Source of the DNA: Rossellomorea pakistanensis | GTDB lineage: Bacteria > Bacillota > Bacilli > Bacillales > Bacillaceae_B | NCBI RefSeq assembly: GCF_016908495.1 | Contig: NZ_JAFBDZ010000001.1 | Span: 310,001 to 374,000 of the forward strand | Direction of reading: 5' to 3' | Length of the DNA: 64,000 nucleotides | Shown here: in pieces, positions 41,295 to 49,431 of the stretch | Layout: every line of letters begins with the position of its first letter | How positions within the stretch are numbered: the stretch's first letter is position 1 | Translations under genes and position numbers: made by a program | The notes under the pieces: generated by a model | What the model was told of the DNA's origin: nothing | Database searches by the model: none | What the model saw: only the letters and a program-made list of their open reading frames with translations

Positions 41295-42784
41295 GAGGAA
41301 TAATGATTCAAGGAACAGCTTCAGATGTTGGAAAGAGCCTTATTGCAACAGCAATTTGTCGAATCCTTGCCAATGAAGGTGAATCTGTCGCACCTTTTAA
41401 ATCGCAAAATATGTCTAATAACTCTTATATCACTGTTGATGGAAAAGAAATTGGGAGAGCCCAAGGTATACAAGCTGAAGCAGCCAAAGTGGAAGCAAAT
41501 GTATATATGAATCCAATTCTGTTAAAACCAAAATCAGACCAACAATCTGAGATCGTGCTTTTTGGAAAAGCTCAAACAAGTCTTACAGGTAAAAGCTATC
41601 GTGACAACTTCTATGAAAAGGGCCTTCAAGCAATTGAAGAATCTTTAAATTGGATTCAATCTCACTACAATTGGATCATCATGGAGGGGGCAGGCAGTCC
41701 AGTTGAAATTAATCTCAAAAGCAAAGAACTTGTGAATATGAAGGTGGCTGAACTTGCTGATATTCCTGTTTTACTAGTAGCAGATATAGACCGTGGTGGG
41801 GTTTTTGCAAGTATTATCGGAACTCTGGAGCTACTAGAACCTCATGAAAAAAAGCGAGTAAAAGGAATATTGATTAATAAATTTCGTGGAGACCAAACTT
41901 TATTTGAAGACGGAGTACAATGGATTGAGAAACGAACAGGTATCCCTGTTATCGGTGTCGTACCCTATATCACACATAGAATTGAAGGAGAAGATTCACT
42001 CTCACTCAATAGCAGGTTTAAGCCTATGGCCCATTCAACCATTGATATCGCCATCATTCATTTCCCATATATCTCTAACTATAGTGACTTTGAACCCTTC
42101 ACTTTTGAACCGGATGTATCTATCAGATGGGTTCAATCTTCAGACGATTTTGGAAATCCAGATGTAGTTATTTTACCTGGAACGAAAAGTACGATTCGTG
42201 ATCGTCAATTTTTACAATCGTCCGGATTAGAGGAAAAAGTAATAAAATTTATCAATGAAGACGGGTTTTTAGTTGGAATTTGTGGTGGATATCAAATGTT
42301 AGGTCAAACATTAATTGATGAGTCTGGAATGGATACAGGGGTATTGATGTTACAGGAAAAAGGATTAGGTATATTACCTCTTCAGACAAGATTTCTAATG
42401 AATAAAATGACGGAAAGAGTAAAAGGGACACTTCATCCTAGGAATAAATTTCTCACCACAACAACAATTGATGGCTTTGAAATTCATTTGGGTCAATCAA
42501 AGTGGTTAAAAGAAGTAGAACCTTTCCTTTTATTAGAAGATGGTAGGGGGGAAGGATGTGTAGTTAATAACGGTACAATAATAGGCAGTTATATGCATCA
42601 TTTATTCCATAACGATGAATGGCGAAACGAATGGTTAAATACGATTCGAACAAGGAAGGGACTTCCATTAAAGCCGATGGTTCCAGTTCATGCGATGCGT
42701 GATATAAGCTTGGATCAACTAGCTGAAGAGGTTAAATCACATCTTAATTGGTCACTTCTGAAGAAAGTCATGATGTCTTCATGA
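41291..42784 (+). CDS. cbiP: Cobyric acid synthase CbiP (CobQ)
   Basis: A 497-residue two-domain amidase. The N-terminal dethiobiotin-synthetase-like domain has GTASDVGKSLIATAICRILANEG and FKSQNMSNNSY. The C-terminal type-1 glutamine amidotransferase has its nucleophile Cys in VGICGGYQMLG and a His in SYMHHLFHND. It amidates four positions of adenosylcobyrinic acid a,c-diamide with glutamine. Its presence suggests that ring synthesis genes exist elsewhere, or that incomplete corrinoids are salvaged. ATGA overlaps at both ends. Confidence 0.96.
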   Translation: MRGIMIQGTASDVGKSLIATAICRILANEGESVAPFKSQNMSNNSYITVDGKEIGRAQGIQAEAAKVEANVYMNPILLKPKSDQQSEIVLFGKAQTSLTGKSYRDNFYEKGLQAIEESLNWIQSHYNWIIMEGAGSPVEINLKSKELVNMKVAELADIPVLLVADIDRGGVFASIIGTLELLEPHEKKRVKGILINKFRGDQTLFEDGVQWIEKRTGIPVIGVVPYITHRIEGEDSLSLNSRFKPMAHSTIDIAIIHFPYISNYSDFEPFTFEPDVSIRWVQSSDDFGNPDVVILPGTKSTIRDRQFLQSSGLEEKVIKFINEDGFLVGICGGYQMLGQTLIDESGMDTGVLMLQEKGLGILPLQTRFLMNKMTERVKGTLHPRNKFLTTTTIDGFEIHLGQSKWLKEVEPFLLLEDGRGEGCVVNNGTIIGSYMHHLFHNDEWRNEWLNTIRTRKGLPLKPMVPVHAMRDISLDQLAEEVKSHLNWSLLKKVMMSS

Positions 42785-43572
42785 GCTATATAAAAGCATT
42801 ACTTATCAATTTGCAATTTTTCACTATTATTCCGATTCGTAAAGATCTCCCAATGGACCAAAAGCATATTTCAATTTCCGTCGGCTTTTTCCCTATCCTT
42901 GGACTACTGCTAGGGTTGATTTATGCATTCTTTGCATCTGTACTAATCAACATGACACCTTTGTCTACTCTTAGTATTGCCTTTATTATTTGGTTATCAA
43001 TGATCGTCCTAACAGGCGGAATTCATCTTGATGGCTGGATGGATACAAGTGATGCCTACTTCTCCTATCAAAACAGGGAAAAACGACTTGAAATTATGAA
43101 AGACCCAAGGACAGGCGCATTTGGAGTGATAAGTCTTCTTATATTATTAAGTGCAAAATTCTTGTTTATTTATGAATCAGTCGTAAATCAAAATGAATTG
43201 TTCATCTCAATGCTTGTATTAATTCCTATTTATAGCAGACTTTTTATGGGAGTAGTATTAGTAAATATTAAGTCTTCAAAAGAAGAAGGACTCGCCTTCT
43301 TTTTCAAGAAAAATTGTCGCTCATACACCAACCATTTCTACTTTTTATTTATAATAATCCTTTTAACCACAATATACTTTGGGAACCCTGATATCTTTTT
43401 TATTTCTTTAATTCTTCTCATTGTTATACTATTATTTTTTCTGATTTTATATAGAAAAATAAAACATTGGTTTGGAGGGATTACTGGTGATGTTCTAGGT
43501 GCAACTGTTGAGGGAGGAGAATTACTGTTATGGATGATCGTGTGGTTGTGGCAGTATACCGCCATGGGTTAA
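42781..43572 (+). CDS. cobS: Adenosylcobinamide-GDP ribazoletransferase CobS
   Basis: A 263-residue membrane protein (six to seven helices) that joins alpha-ribazole (phosphate) to AdoCbi-GDP. Landmarks are NLQFFTIIPIRKDLPM near the start, then GGIHLDGWMDTSDAYFSYQNREKRLEIMKDPRTGAFGV, the metal-binding DGWxD/ASD region, and the late GGITGDVLGATVEGGE. I chose the ATG at 42781, overlapping the cbiP stop as ATGA. An earlier in-frame start at 42748 would run into cbiP without a ribosome site. Confidence 0.93.
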   Translation: MSYIKALLINLQFFTIIPIRKDLPMDQKHISISVGFFPILGLLLGLIYAFFASVLINMTPLSTLSIAFIIWLSMIVLTGGIHLDGWMDTSDAYFSYQNREKRLEIMKDPRTGAFGVISLLILLSAKFLFIYESVVNQNELFISMLVLIPIYSRLFMGVVLVNIKSSKEEGLAFFFKKNCRSYTNHFYFLFIIILLTTIYFGNPDIFFISLILLIVILLFFLILYRKIKHWFGGITGDVLGATVEGGELLLWMIVWLWQYTAMG

Positions 43573-44156
43573 CGGAGGCTAATAAAAACCATCAATATCT
43601 TGGATGGACAGATTCTTCGGTTTGTAAGGATGAACAAGAGCGCATAACTCAGGAAAGAAATTCTCACTCATTCTATCATCAATATTTTTGTAGTGATTTA
43701 TCTCGTTGTACTTCTTCCTTGAACCTATTAAACCCGGAAGCTATCCCTATACTATTAAAAGAGTTTAGAGAAATAAACTTTGGAGATTGGGAAGGCAGAA
43801 CATATGAAGAATTAAAGCATGACCTACAATATCAAGATTGGATTTCATCGCCCTTTACAGTAAAACCACCTAATGGTGAATCCTACCTCGAGTTTACGGA
43901 TCGTGTAAGAAAAGGGTGGGAAAAAATCATCACTACGACGGTGAAACAAGGGGATTCTAAAGTCATGTTGATGAGCCACGGCGGAGTTCTTAGATATTTA
44001 ATTTCAACATATTCCCCTATTAAATTAGACTTTTGGGATATTCATGCTCCTTATTGTGGAGGATATGAACTTGTTTGGACAAAAAATGGATTTTGGAGGG
44101 GAGAAAAATGCATTTTATTACGGGAGGTGCCTATAACGGCAAAGCAAAATGGGTGA
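43530..44156 (+). CDS. cobC: Histidine phosphatase CobC (alpha-ribazole / cobalamin phosphatase)
   Basis: A 208-residue histidine-phosphatase. The nucleophile is in YRHGLTEAN and the second His in MSHGG, with the family INFGDWEGRTYEEL block between. In this operon it should remove the 5'-phosphate left on the nucleotide loop after CobS acts on alpha-ribazole phosphate. It begins inside cobS (43-base overlap) behind GGGAGGAG and overlaps the following cobU-like gene. Confidence 0.9.
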   Translation: MDDRVVVAVYRHGLTEANKNHQYLGWTDSSVCKDEQERITQERNSHSFYHQYFCSDLSRCTSSLNLLNPEAIPILLKEFREINFGDWEGRTYEELKHDLQYQDWISSPFTVKPPNGESYLEFTDRVRKGWEKIITTTVKQGDSKVMLMSHGGVLRYLISTYSPIKLDFWDIHAPYCGGYELVWTKNGFWRGEKCILLREVPITAKQNG

Positions 44157-44530
44157 AAAATTTTTATCAACTTGATGGTAAATGTCAATGGTTCTCAGCC
44201 TATAAAGGGGATGCTTTGCCTGTAAAATTGTCACTTCAGAATTCGGATATTGTAGTATTTGAAGGAATAGAATATTGGTTAAAAAAAGAGATGTTTAAGT
44301 CAGAAATTGATCATGTACGGAAAGAATGGATGCAATTTATAAATGGTTGGAACTCTTCATATAATGTAAACATTATCTTGATTGGAACAGATATTACAAA
44401 AGGCATTGTCCCACTTAATGATACTGACCGTCAATGGAGAGATCTCACAGGGTGGGTGTACCAAGACATTGTAAGAAATGCAAATCGTGTAGATACAATT
44501 TGGTACGGATTGAATCAAAGACTTAAATAA
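44108..44530 (+). CDS. Degenerate CobU-like protein
   Basis: A 140-residue protein with a CobU-type fold start but the P-loop altered to GGAYNGKA (6-13), lacking the Ser/Thr that binds Mg-ATP. The RIxxHxxxR segment with the guanylylated His is absent. The C-terminal half is well kept: ITKGIVPLNDTDRQWRDLTGWVYQ, as in full CobU. The operon's other CobU (40716) shows the reverse pattern. The ATG at 44108 follows GGAGGGGAG. It may be a non-catalytic partner or a specialised paralogue. Confidence 0.75.
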   Translation: MHFITGGAYNGKAKWVKNFYQLDGKCQWFSAYKGDALPVKLSLQNSDIVVFEGIEYWLKKEMFKSEIDHVRKEWMQFINGWNSSYNVNIILIGTDITKGIVPLNDTDRQWRDLTGWVYQDIVRNANRVDTIWYGLNQRLK

Positions 44531-44544
44531 AAGGGGATGTCGAA

Positions 44545-45129
44545 ATGAGAATTTACACAAGAACAGGTGATAAAGGACAAACAAGTATTATTGGAGGAAG
44601 AGTAGAGAAAGATGATATTCGTGTAGAAGCTTATGGAACAGTAGATGAAGTAAATTGTTTTGTAGGTCAAGCAATGGCTGAGTTAGACCCTACCCTATTC
44701 AAAGATATTCTTGAAGATTTAGAGAAGATCCAACATGAATTATTTGATTGCGGTGGAGACTTAGCAAATGTCACAAAATCAAGACCGATGAAGCTAACCA
44801 AAGAAGCTATAACCTATTTAGAAAAGCGTATCGATGAATTCATACAACAGGCACCAACACTAGAGCGGTTTATTTTACCTGGTGGAACGAAGGCTGCTGC
44901 TTCTATCCATATTGCACGGACAGTAACGAGAAGAGCAGAACGGTTAGTAGTTAGTCTGATTAAGGTGGATCCTAGTGTTTCTGAGGTATCACTCCAATAT
45001 TTAAATCGTCTTTCTGATTATTTTTTTGCCCTTGGAAGAATTATTAATTACCGCATGAATGTTAGAGATGTAGAGTATGTAAGGAGTGCTAAAGTTTTTC
45101 GTGAAGGGAAGCGGAAGGAGGATAAATAA
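44545..45129 (+). CDS. pduO: PduO-type cob(I)alamin adenosyltransferase (YvqK-like)
   Basis: A 194-residue ATP:corrinoid adenosyltransferase. The N-terminal ATP-binding loop is RIYTRTGDKGQTSIIGG, followed by VEAYGTVDEVN. FILPGGTKAAASIHIARTVTRRAER holds the active-site Arg cluster, and LNRLSDYFFALGRIIN is the closing helix. It adds the 5'-deoxyadenosyl group that CobU and CbiZ substrates carry. The ATG follows AAAGGGGATG. It ends TAATG-coupled to the next gene. Confidence 0.95.
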   Translation: MRIYTRTGDKGQTSIIGGRVEKDDIRVEAYGTVDEVNCFVGQAMAELDPTLFKDILEDLEKIQHELFDCGGDLANVTKSRPMKLTKEAITYLEKRIDEFIQQAPTLERFILPGGTKAAASIHIARTVTRRAERLVVSLIKVDPSVSEVSLQYLNRLSDYFFALGRIINYRMNVRDVEYVRSAKVFREGKRKEDK

Positions 45130-45623
45130 TGTCACGTGAAAGGAAAATAAGCTATTTCACCCTGTTTATAGCAATGTCATCCCTTGGTGCGATGGTTAAA
45201 ATACCGGCAATTGTAGGCACGATTGCCCTAGATTCCCTTCCTGCTTTAATTGCTTCCGTTTTATTAGGACCAATAGCAGGAGCAATTGTTGCTTCATTAG
45301 GCCATTTTATTTCTGCACTACTTTCAGGTTTACCTTTAGGCCCATTTCATTTGCTCATTGCAGTTGAAATGGCGATTCTAGTATTCCTTTTTGGATTGCT
45401 TTATAAAAAAGGAAAAAAATTTATTTCCTATTTTCTTTTTACTATTGGAAATGCAATCATTGCTCCTCTCCCATTTCTATTTATAATACATGCTAGCTTT
45501 TATTTTTCTATACTGCCATCATTATTCATAGGAACGACCCTTAACATTATTTTAGCTATTGTCGTCCTTCCAAGATTACAGGGAATCCGCCGTACAAAGC
45601 CTAAGGAAGTTCATATAAGATGA
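45129..45623 (+). CDS. cblT: ECF transporter S component, CblT-like (alpha-ribazole uptake)
   Basis: A 164-residue membrane protein with five to six helices and ECF S-component style: a short charged N-terminus, then YFTLFIAMSSLGAMVKIPAI, where the SSLGA helix contacts EcfT. It continues DSLPALIASVLLGPIAGAIVASLGHFISALLSGLPLGPFHL. Position inside a cobalamin operon beside a CblS-like kinase fits CblT, described in Listeria innocua as an alpha-ribazole transporter. It needs the shared Ecf energising module encoded elsewhere. Confidence 0.8.
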   Translation: MSRERKISYFTLFIAMSSLGAMVKIPAIVGTIALDSLPALIASVLLGPIAGAIVASLGHFISALLSGLPLGPFHLLIAVEMAILVFLFGLLYKKGKKFISYFLFTIGNAIIAPLPFLFIIHASFYFSILPSLFIGTTLNIILAIVVLPRLQGIRRTKPKEVHIR

Positions 45624-46339
45624 GAGATGTTCAGATTATCCCTAATATGAAAGGTGAGTATTTATTAATTGCTTCCGATAATAGTGGGGGAATAGGAATG
45701 AAGGAGCTTGATGAAATCAAAGTACCCTATGACCAATTAGCGTATTACTCTTTTAGAGTCGCATTTATGGAATGCGTAGCAGCAGGTGGAGACCCTTTTA
45801 CAGTTGTGATCTCAAACTTTTGTGGTGAAGAAGTATGGGGCCAGCTAGTGGATGGAATACAGATAGGCTTAGAAGAAGTGGAAATGAATAATATTGAGAT
45901 AACAGGTAGCAGTGAAAGTAATATGAAAATGATTCAATCAGCTCTTGGTGTGATGGTAATAGGTAGATCTAAAAAAGTGAACAATCAACCGCTAACTTAC
46001 TCAAAAGATTTAGAAATAGCCCTGATAGGAACACCTCTTGTCGGCAATGAAGTAATCGATCAACCGAATGAAATTGCACCATTATCAATGGTTAAATATT
46101 TTTGTACGCAAACAGGATTTGTCGTCATGCCAGTCGGTTCAAAAGGAATATTACATGAGTTGAAGCTTTTATTCCCTGATGAACCTCTAAATAATCAGAA
46201 TTTGGAGTGTGACATCGACTTAAAAAAATCATCTGGTCCATCTACTTGTTTTATCATTGTCTATTCGAATAAAGAAATAGAAAAGGTAAAAAACTTTACG
46301 GGAAGTTTATACAATTCTATTAAATATAATAAAGAGTAA
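45620..46339 (+). CDS. cblS: Alpha-ribazole kinase CblS-like, PurM/ThiL-like ATP-binding protein
   Basis: A 239-residue protein with AIR-synthase/ThiL-like motifs: LLIASDNSGGIGMKELDEIKVPYDQLAYYSFRVAFMECVAAGGDP, where the Asp of SDNSGGIG would bind Mg-ATP. ITGSSESNMKMIQSALGVMVIG follows. Together with the adjacent CblT-like transporter this matches the Listeria alpha-ribazole salvage pair, with CblS phosphorylating imported alpha-ribazole for CobS. There is no CobT in the operon. It is the last gene, overlapping cblT by 4 bases. Confidence 0.8.
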   Translation: MRDVQIIPNMKGEYLLIASDNSGGIGMKELDEIKVPYDQLAYYSFRVAFMECVAAGGDPFTVVISNFCGEEVWGQLVDGIQIGLEEVEMNNIEITGSSESNMKMIQSALGVMVIGRSKKVNNQPLTYSKDLEIALIGTPLVGNEVIDQPNEIAPLSMVKYFCTQTGFVVMPVGSKGILHELKLLFPDEPLNNQNLECDIDLKKSSGPSTCFIIVYSNKEIEKVKNFTGSLYNSIKYNKE

Positions 46340-46350
46340 CTCTTTTTTTA
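46331..46350 (+). terminator. Weak hairpin at the end of the cobalamin operon
   Basis: AAAGAGT-A-ACTCTTT overlaps the stop codon and is followed by a T-run. The loop is too short for full pairing, so termination is tentative. Confidence 0.4.
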
Positions 46351-46438
46351 TCCCGATTATTTAAATCGTCATATTTATATTGTCCCCTTAATACAATATG
46401 GGTGTTGATGTTTAGAACCATATTAAAGGGGATAATGA

Positions 46439-46768
46439 ATGAGTAAAATAGTAGTCAAACTTAGTGTGCTTGTAATTTTGCTCCTGATTTTTAGTTTTCT
46501 AGTTGCATATAAAGCAATAGAGCTGCCTAACAAAGAAAAAGTAACTATTGAGGAGAAGTATTACCCAATAGATGGAAAAAAGTTGCTAAGCGGAGTCAAA
46601 AGCAATAAGGAAATAACTATGAAAAATACAACTAAAAAATGTGCTATGGAATTTAGCAATAGCGAGATTTTCTTCATTCAATGTGACAAGTATTTAAACT
46701 ATAAAATAGGGGAAGAAGTCTTTATTGAAGTTCAAGAAAATGACCTTATGAAAATTCGCCGTAAATAA
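46439..46768 (+). CDS. Membrane-anchored small protein, unknown
   Basis: A 109-residue protein. Residues about 6-27 are a hydrophobic anchor or uncleaved signal (VVKLSVLVILLLIFSFLVAY). The extracytoplasmic remainder is charged and has two cysteines (KKCAMEF and FIQCDKYL) that could form a disulfide. The ATG at 46439 follows AAAGGGG. A neighbouring gene encodes a thiol-disulfide DCC-type protein on the same strand. Not recognised. Confidence 0.7.
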   Translation: MSKIVVKLSVLVILLLIFSFLVAYKAIELPNKEKVTIEEKYYPIDGKKLLSGVKSNKEITMKNTTKKCAMEFSNSEIFFIQCDKYLNYKIGEEVFIEVQENDLMKIRRK

Positions 46769-46844
46769 AATTGTAAGCTACTTGAAAGGGAAATGTGATA
46801 TATTTACAATGATAGTTAGAATTCAACTATAAGTTGGTGATTAA

Positions 46845-47237
46845 ATGTCAGCAATAATATTATTCGATGGTGTCTGTCACTTTTGTAATCAATCAGTGCA
46901 ATTTATCATGAAGCGGGATTCAAAAGAATATTTTAAATTCGCCTCTATACAAAGTAACATTGGTCAAAAATTAGTAGAAAATAACTCGACTCTGCAGAAT
47001 CTTGAAAGTATGATTTATATTGAAAATAACAAAGTTTACACAAAATCTACAGCAGCTTTGAAAATATGCGGAAAATTAGATGGTCTTTGGAAAATGTGTA
47101 TGATATTTTTATTCGTTCCAAGGCCTATTCGGGACTATTTTTACAACATTATTGCTAGAAATCGTTACAAATGGTTTGGGAAAAGGGAACATTGCCGCAT
47201 TCCTTCAGCACGTGAAAGGAATCGTTTTTTAGAATAA
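46845..47237 (+). CDS. DCC-family thiol-disulfide oxidoreductase, YuxK-like
   Basis: A 130-residue protein with the defining motif DGVCHFC (Asp8, Cys11, Cys14) right after the first strand (AIILFDGVCHFCNQSVQF). It continues RPIRDYFYNIIARNRYKWFGKREHCRIP, another conserved DCC stretch. The family is thioredoxin-like in design, but its physiological substrates are not known. It is cytosolic, with a terminator directly downstream. Confidence 0.88.
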   Translation: MSAIILFDGVCHFCNQSVQFIMKRDSKEYFKFASIQSNIGQKLVENNSTLQNLESMIYIENNKVYTKSTAALKICGKLDGLWKMCMIFLFVPRPIRDYFYNIIARNRYKWFGKREHCRIPSARERNRFLE

Positions 47238-47249
47238 GCGTAAATCATG

Positions 47250-47275
47250 AAGCAGTCCATTTGGGCTGTTTTTTT
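47250..47275 (+). terminator. Terminator after the DCC gene
   Basis: AGCAGTCC and GGGCTGTT pair with two G-U pairs around ATTT, followed by a run of T residues. Confidence 0.75.
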
Positions 47276-47411
47276 ATGAGAGAGCTATTCTAATGTGACA
47301 ATTAATATTTGGTGTAAAAATTGGGGCTTTCATTTGTTGATGATACTTTTTATATGATACACTTGGAAAAACCTTAAATCATTTTCACCTAATCAGATTA
47401 GGAGAGATTTA

Positions 47412-47705
47412 GTGACTTTAATTTCCTATCATTCTTACCACAAAACAATAAAAAAACTTTCCAATAATCAGTTAGTTTATCAGCGATTTGAATACAAGCT
47501 GGAACTATACAAGACTGGGATTATTACCTATTCAGATTCCTTCCCATTACACTCAGTCTTAGACATTTCTTTTAAACCTTTTACTAATGGAAAAGGTTTT
47601 ATGTATCTTCATACCGATAGAGGATTATATTCCTATCATGTAAGTACTGAACCGAAAGAATTCATAAACGAATTTAAAAAGCTAAAGTCAAGCAATCATT
47701 ATTAA
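47412..47705 (+). CDS. Conserved-looking small protein (97 residues), unknown
   Basis: The GTG start follows TTAGGAGAG. The chain is mainly beta-like with alternating hydrophobic and charged residues: LELYKTGIITYSDSFPLHSVLDISFKP, then GFMYLHTDRGLYSYHVSTEPKEFINEFKKL. That order (strands, a glycine turn and a final helix) suggests a PH-like barrel as in short Bacillus YcgS-type proteins, but this is inference. No signal peptide. Confidence 0.65.
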   Translation: MTLISYHSYHKTIKKLSNNQLVYQRFEYKLELYKTGIITYSDSFPLHSVLDISFKPFTNGKGFMYLHTDRGLYSYHVSTEPKEFINEFKKLKSSNHY

Positions 47706-47906
47706 ACGATAACTTTATTATGTAAACTAAAATTCATATTATAAACCTATCAAAGAAGATAGGTTTACAACTCCTATTAGTTTTGATAGTTTCTACACCT
47801 GATCCTGCTTCTATTATAAAAATCACTTCCTTTCTCCATATATCTCAACAATATATGAAGAAATATACACTTCATTTCAATTCATTTAAAAGGGTTATCC
47901 CAAAAA

Positions 47907-47962
47907 AAGGAGTCAAGAACCACAACGTCAAGATTTGACAACCTTAGTGGTTCCGAACCCCT
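47907..47962. repeat. Imperfect inverted repeat in a convergent intergenic region
   Basis: The 288 bases between 47706 and 47993 contain no gene. A 17-base imperfect stem (AAGGAGTCAAGAACCAC with the later GTGGTTCCGAACCCCTT) encloses a perfect GTCAA-GAT-TTGAC hairpin. A perfect 10-base inverted repeat (TAAACCTATC / GATAGGTTTA) also lies at 47742-47767. Either could end transcription from the two convergent genes. Confidence 0.5.
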
Positions 47963-47993
47963 TATGGAACAACAGTCATAAAATGTATTATTA

Positions 47994-48290
47994 TTAAGCA
48001 AACTTTGCTTTTTTTAACTTACTATCAAGGACGATGTTTCCAAATGGGATGAAGGCTACCAATATCGAGCTAAAAATCCATAAAAAGGACCAACGAATTT
48101 TGAAAGTAGTGTACGCAATGAAAATTAAATATAGAATAAAGAAAAACCCATGAAGTGATCCTACAAGTGTTACTGCTTCAGGGACGTCAAAAATATATTT
48201 AAGGGGCATAGCGATAAACAAAAGAAGTAACAGCGAAGCACCCTCGATAAAACCCATCAATCTAAACTTACCAATAGTTGTATTTAACAT
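47994..48290 (-). CDS. DUF3817 membrane protein, YdzA-like
   Basis: A 98-residue membrane protein of three helices. It has the DUF3817 opening GKFRLMGFIEGASLLLLLFIAMPLKY, followed by LVGSLHGFFFILYLIFIAY, where the His and Gly are conserved, and PFGNIVLDSKLKK near the end. Function is unknown across the family. The ATG follows TTGGAGG. Confidence 0.85.
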   Translation of the reverse strand: MLNTTIGKFRLMGFIEGASLLLLLFIAMPLKYIFDVPEAVTLVGSLHGFFFILYLIFIAYTTFKIRWSFLWIFSSILVAFIPFGNIVLDSKLKKAKFA

Positions 48291-48429
48291 TCTAAACCTC
48301 CAATATCACAATTAGACTACCATTATTATATAAGCTTAAGACAAAAACAGAAAGAGAAATAAACCTGTTCATAATAATGTCATAAAATATAATCGTTACT
48401 ATAAAGCATAACAATTGTCTATATTCAAT

Positions 48430-48864
48430 CTATAGTTTTTTGTACATTAGCTTGTGGGGTCCTATAGGCTCAATAGTAAAGATCCCCCCTTTTTCTTGTA
48501 ATGATAATTTTTTATAGTAGGCACTAACGGAGACTCTTGCGTTACACCACCATAAGTCTGCAGATTGTTTCTTCATGAACTTTTCAGCAAAACGGATTAG
48601 AGCACTACCAGCATTTTGTCCTCTAAATTCTGCTAAAGTGGCCATCCCCCTTAAACGAAACTGGTTCTCTTCATTAAAATTTGGATGTGTTTCCTTATAA
48701 AATGACGCTATACTGACTAATTTCCCTTTCATATAAGCACCAACATGAAAGCTATCTTTCTCATCATCACCTGGATATTGGCAATCTTCAATAGATTGAT
48801 TAGGACGTAATATCGTATGTCTCAATTCATATGTATCCTCTGGCTTAATCATTTTAATTTCCAT
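48430..48864 (-). CDS. GNAT family N-acetyltransferase
   Basis: A 144-residue protein. The acetyl-CoA binding motif FRLRGMATLAEFRGQNAGSALIRFAEKF is complete, and LWWCNARVSVSAYYKKL is motif B. The N-terminal TYELRHTILRPNQSIEDCQYPGDD pattern is found in a Bacillus GNAT subgroup of unknown acceptor. The ATG follows GAGGGGGAG. Confidence 0.88.
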   Translation of the reverse strand: MEIKMIKPEDTYELRHTILRPNQSIEDCQYPGDDEKDSFHVGAYMKGKLVSIASFYKETHPNFNEENQFRLRGMATLAEFRGQNAGSALIRFAEKFMKKQSADLWWCNARVSVSAYYKKLSLQEKGGIFTIEPIGPHKLMYKKL

Positions 48865-49054
48865 CTAACTCCCCCTCATCATTACTATGTATATAGCATA
48901 TTAGTTTTGATTAATAATGAAAATAACCGTTTTCCAAAGAGGAAAGATAACTAAATCTTATAAACAACTATTCTTTTAAGAAAATCATAAAGTTTTTTGT
49001 TCCATTCTTATGCCGTTATGATAATCTTTATAATAAAAAGAGAATAATTTACTA

Positions 49055-49351
49055 ATGGATGTGTTCGTATTGGAAAAAGGCTTTACTAATGTAATGGAAG
49101 AGATTGTCACAACACTTGTAAAAATTGCAATGTTAAGTCCGGATTATCAAACATTTTGCCAGTGCAAAAAGTGTAGAAATGACATTATATCCTTAAGTTT
49201 AAATGGGTTACCCAATCATTATGTCACGACAAAAGAAGGACGAGATATGGTGTTTGAAAGTCTTAACACTTATGATAACCGAAAGTGGATTAATAAGCGC
49301 ATTATTAGCGCCATTCATCTTGTAGGAAAATATCCAAAACATGTGAAATAA
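49055..49351 (+). CDS. comFB: ComFB-family late competence protein
   Basis: A 98-residue protein, the same length as B. subtilis ComFB. It has the family layout NVMEEIVTTLVKIA, then the zinc-binding cysteines FCQCKKCRNDIISLSLNGLPNHYVTT. ComFB homologues bind c-di-GMP in some bacteria; in B. subtilis its competence role is small. Here it stands alone, away from comFA and comFC. The ATG at 49055 has a poor ribosome site; a TTG at 49070 is an alternative. Confidence 0.85.
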   Translation: MDVFVLEKGFTNVMEEIVTTLVKIAMLSPDYQTFCQCKKCRNDIISLSLNGLPNHYVTTKEGRDMVFESLNTYDNRKWINKRIISAIHLVGKYPKHVK

Positions 49352-49431
49352 AGAATTCCTTTTATATAAACAAAACTAAATGATTTTATTTTCTCATAAA
49401 ATATATTTCTTATATTTAAAGGAGTGTATAA

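Noticed and set aside
44108-44530. The second CobU-like gene as a threonine kinase (PduX)
   Set aside because: It keeps CobU-type C-terminal blocks (GIVP, RDLTG) and shows no GHMP-kinase motifs expected of PduX.
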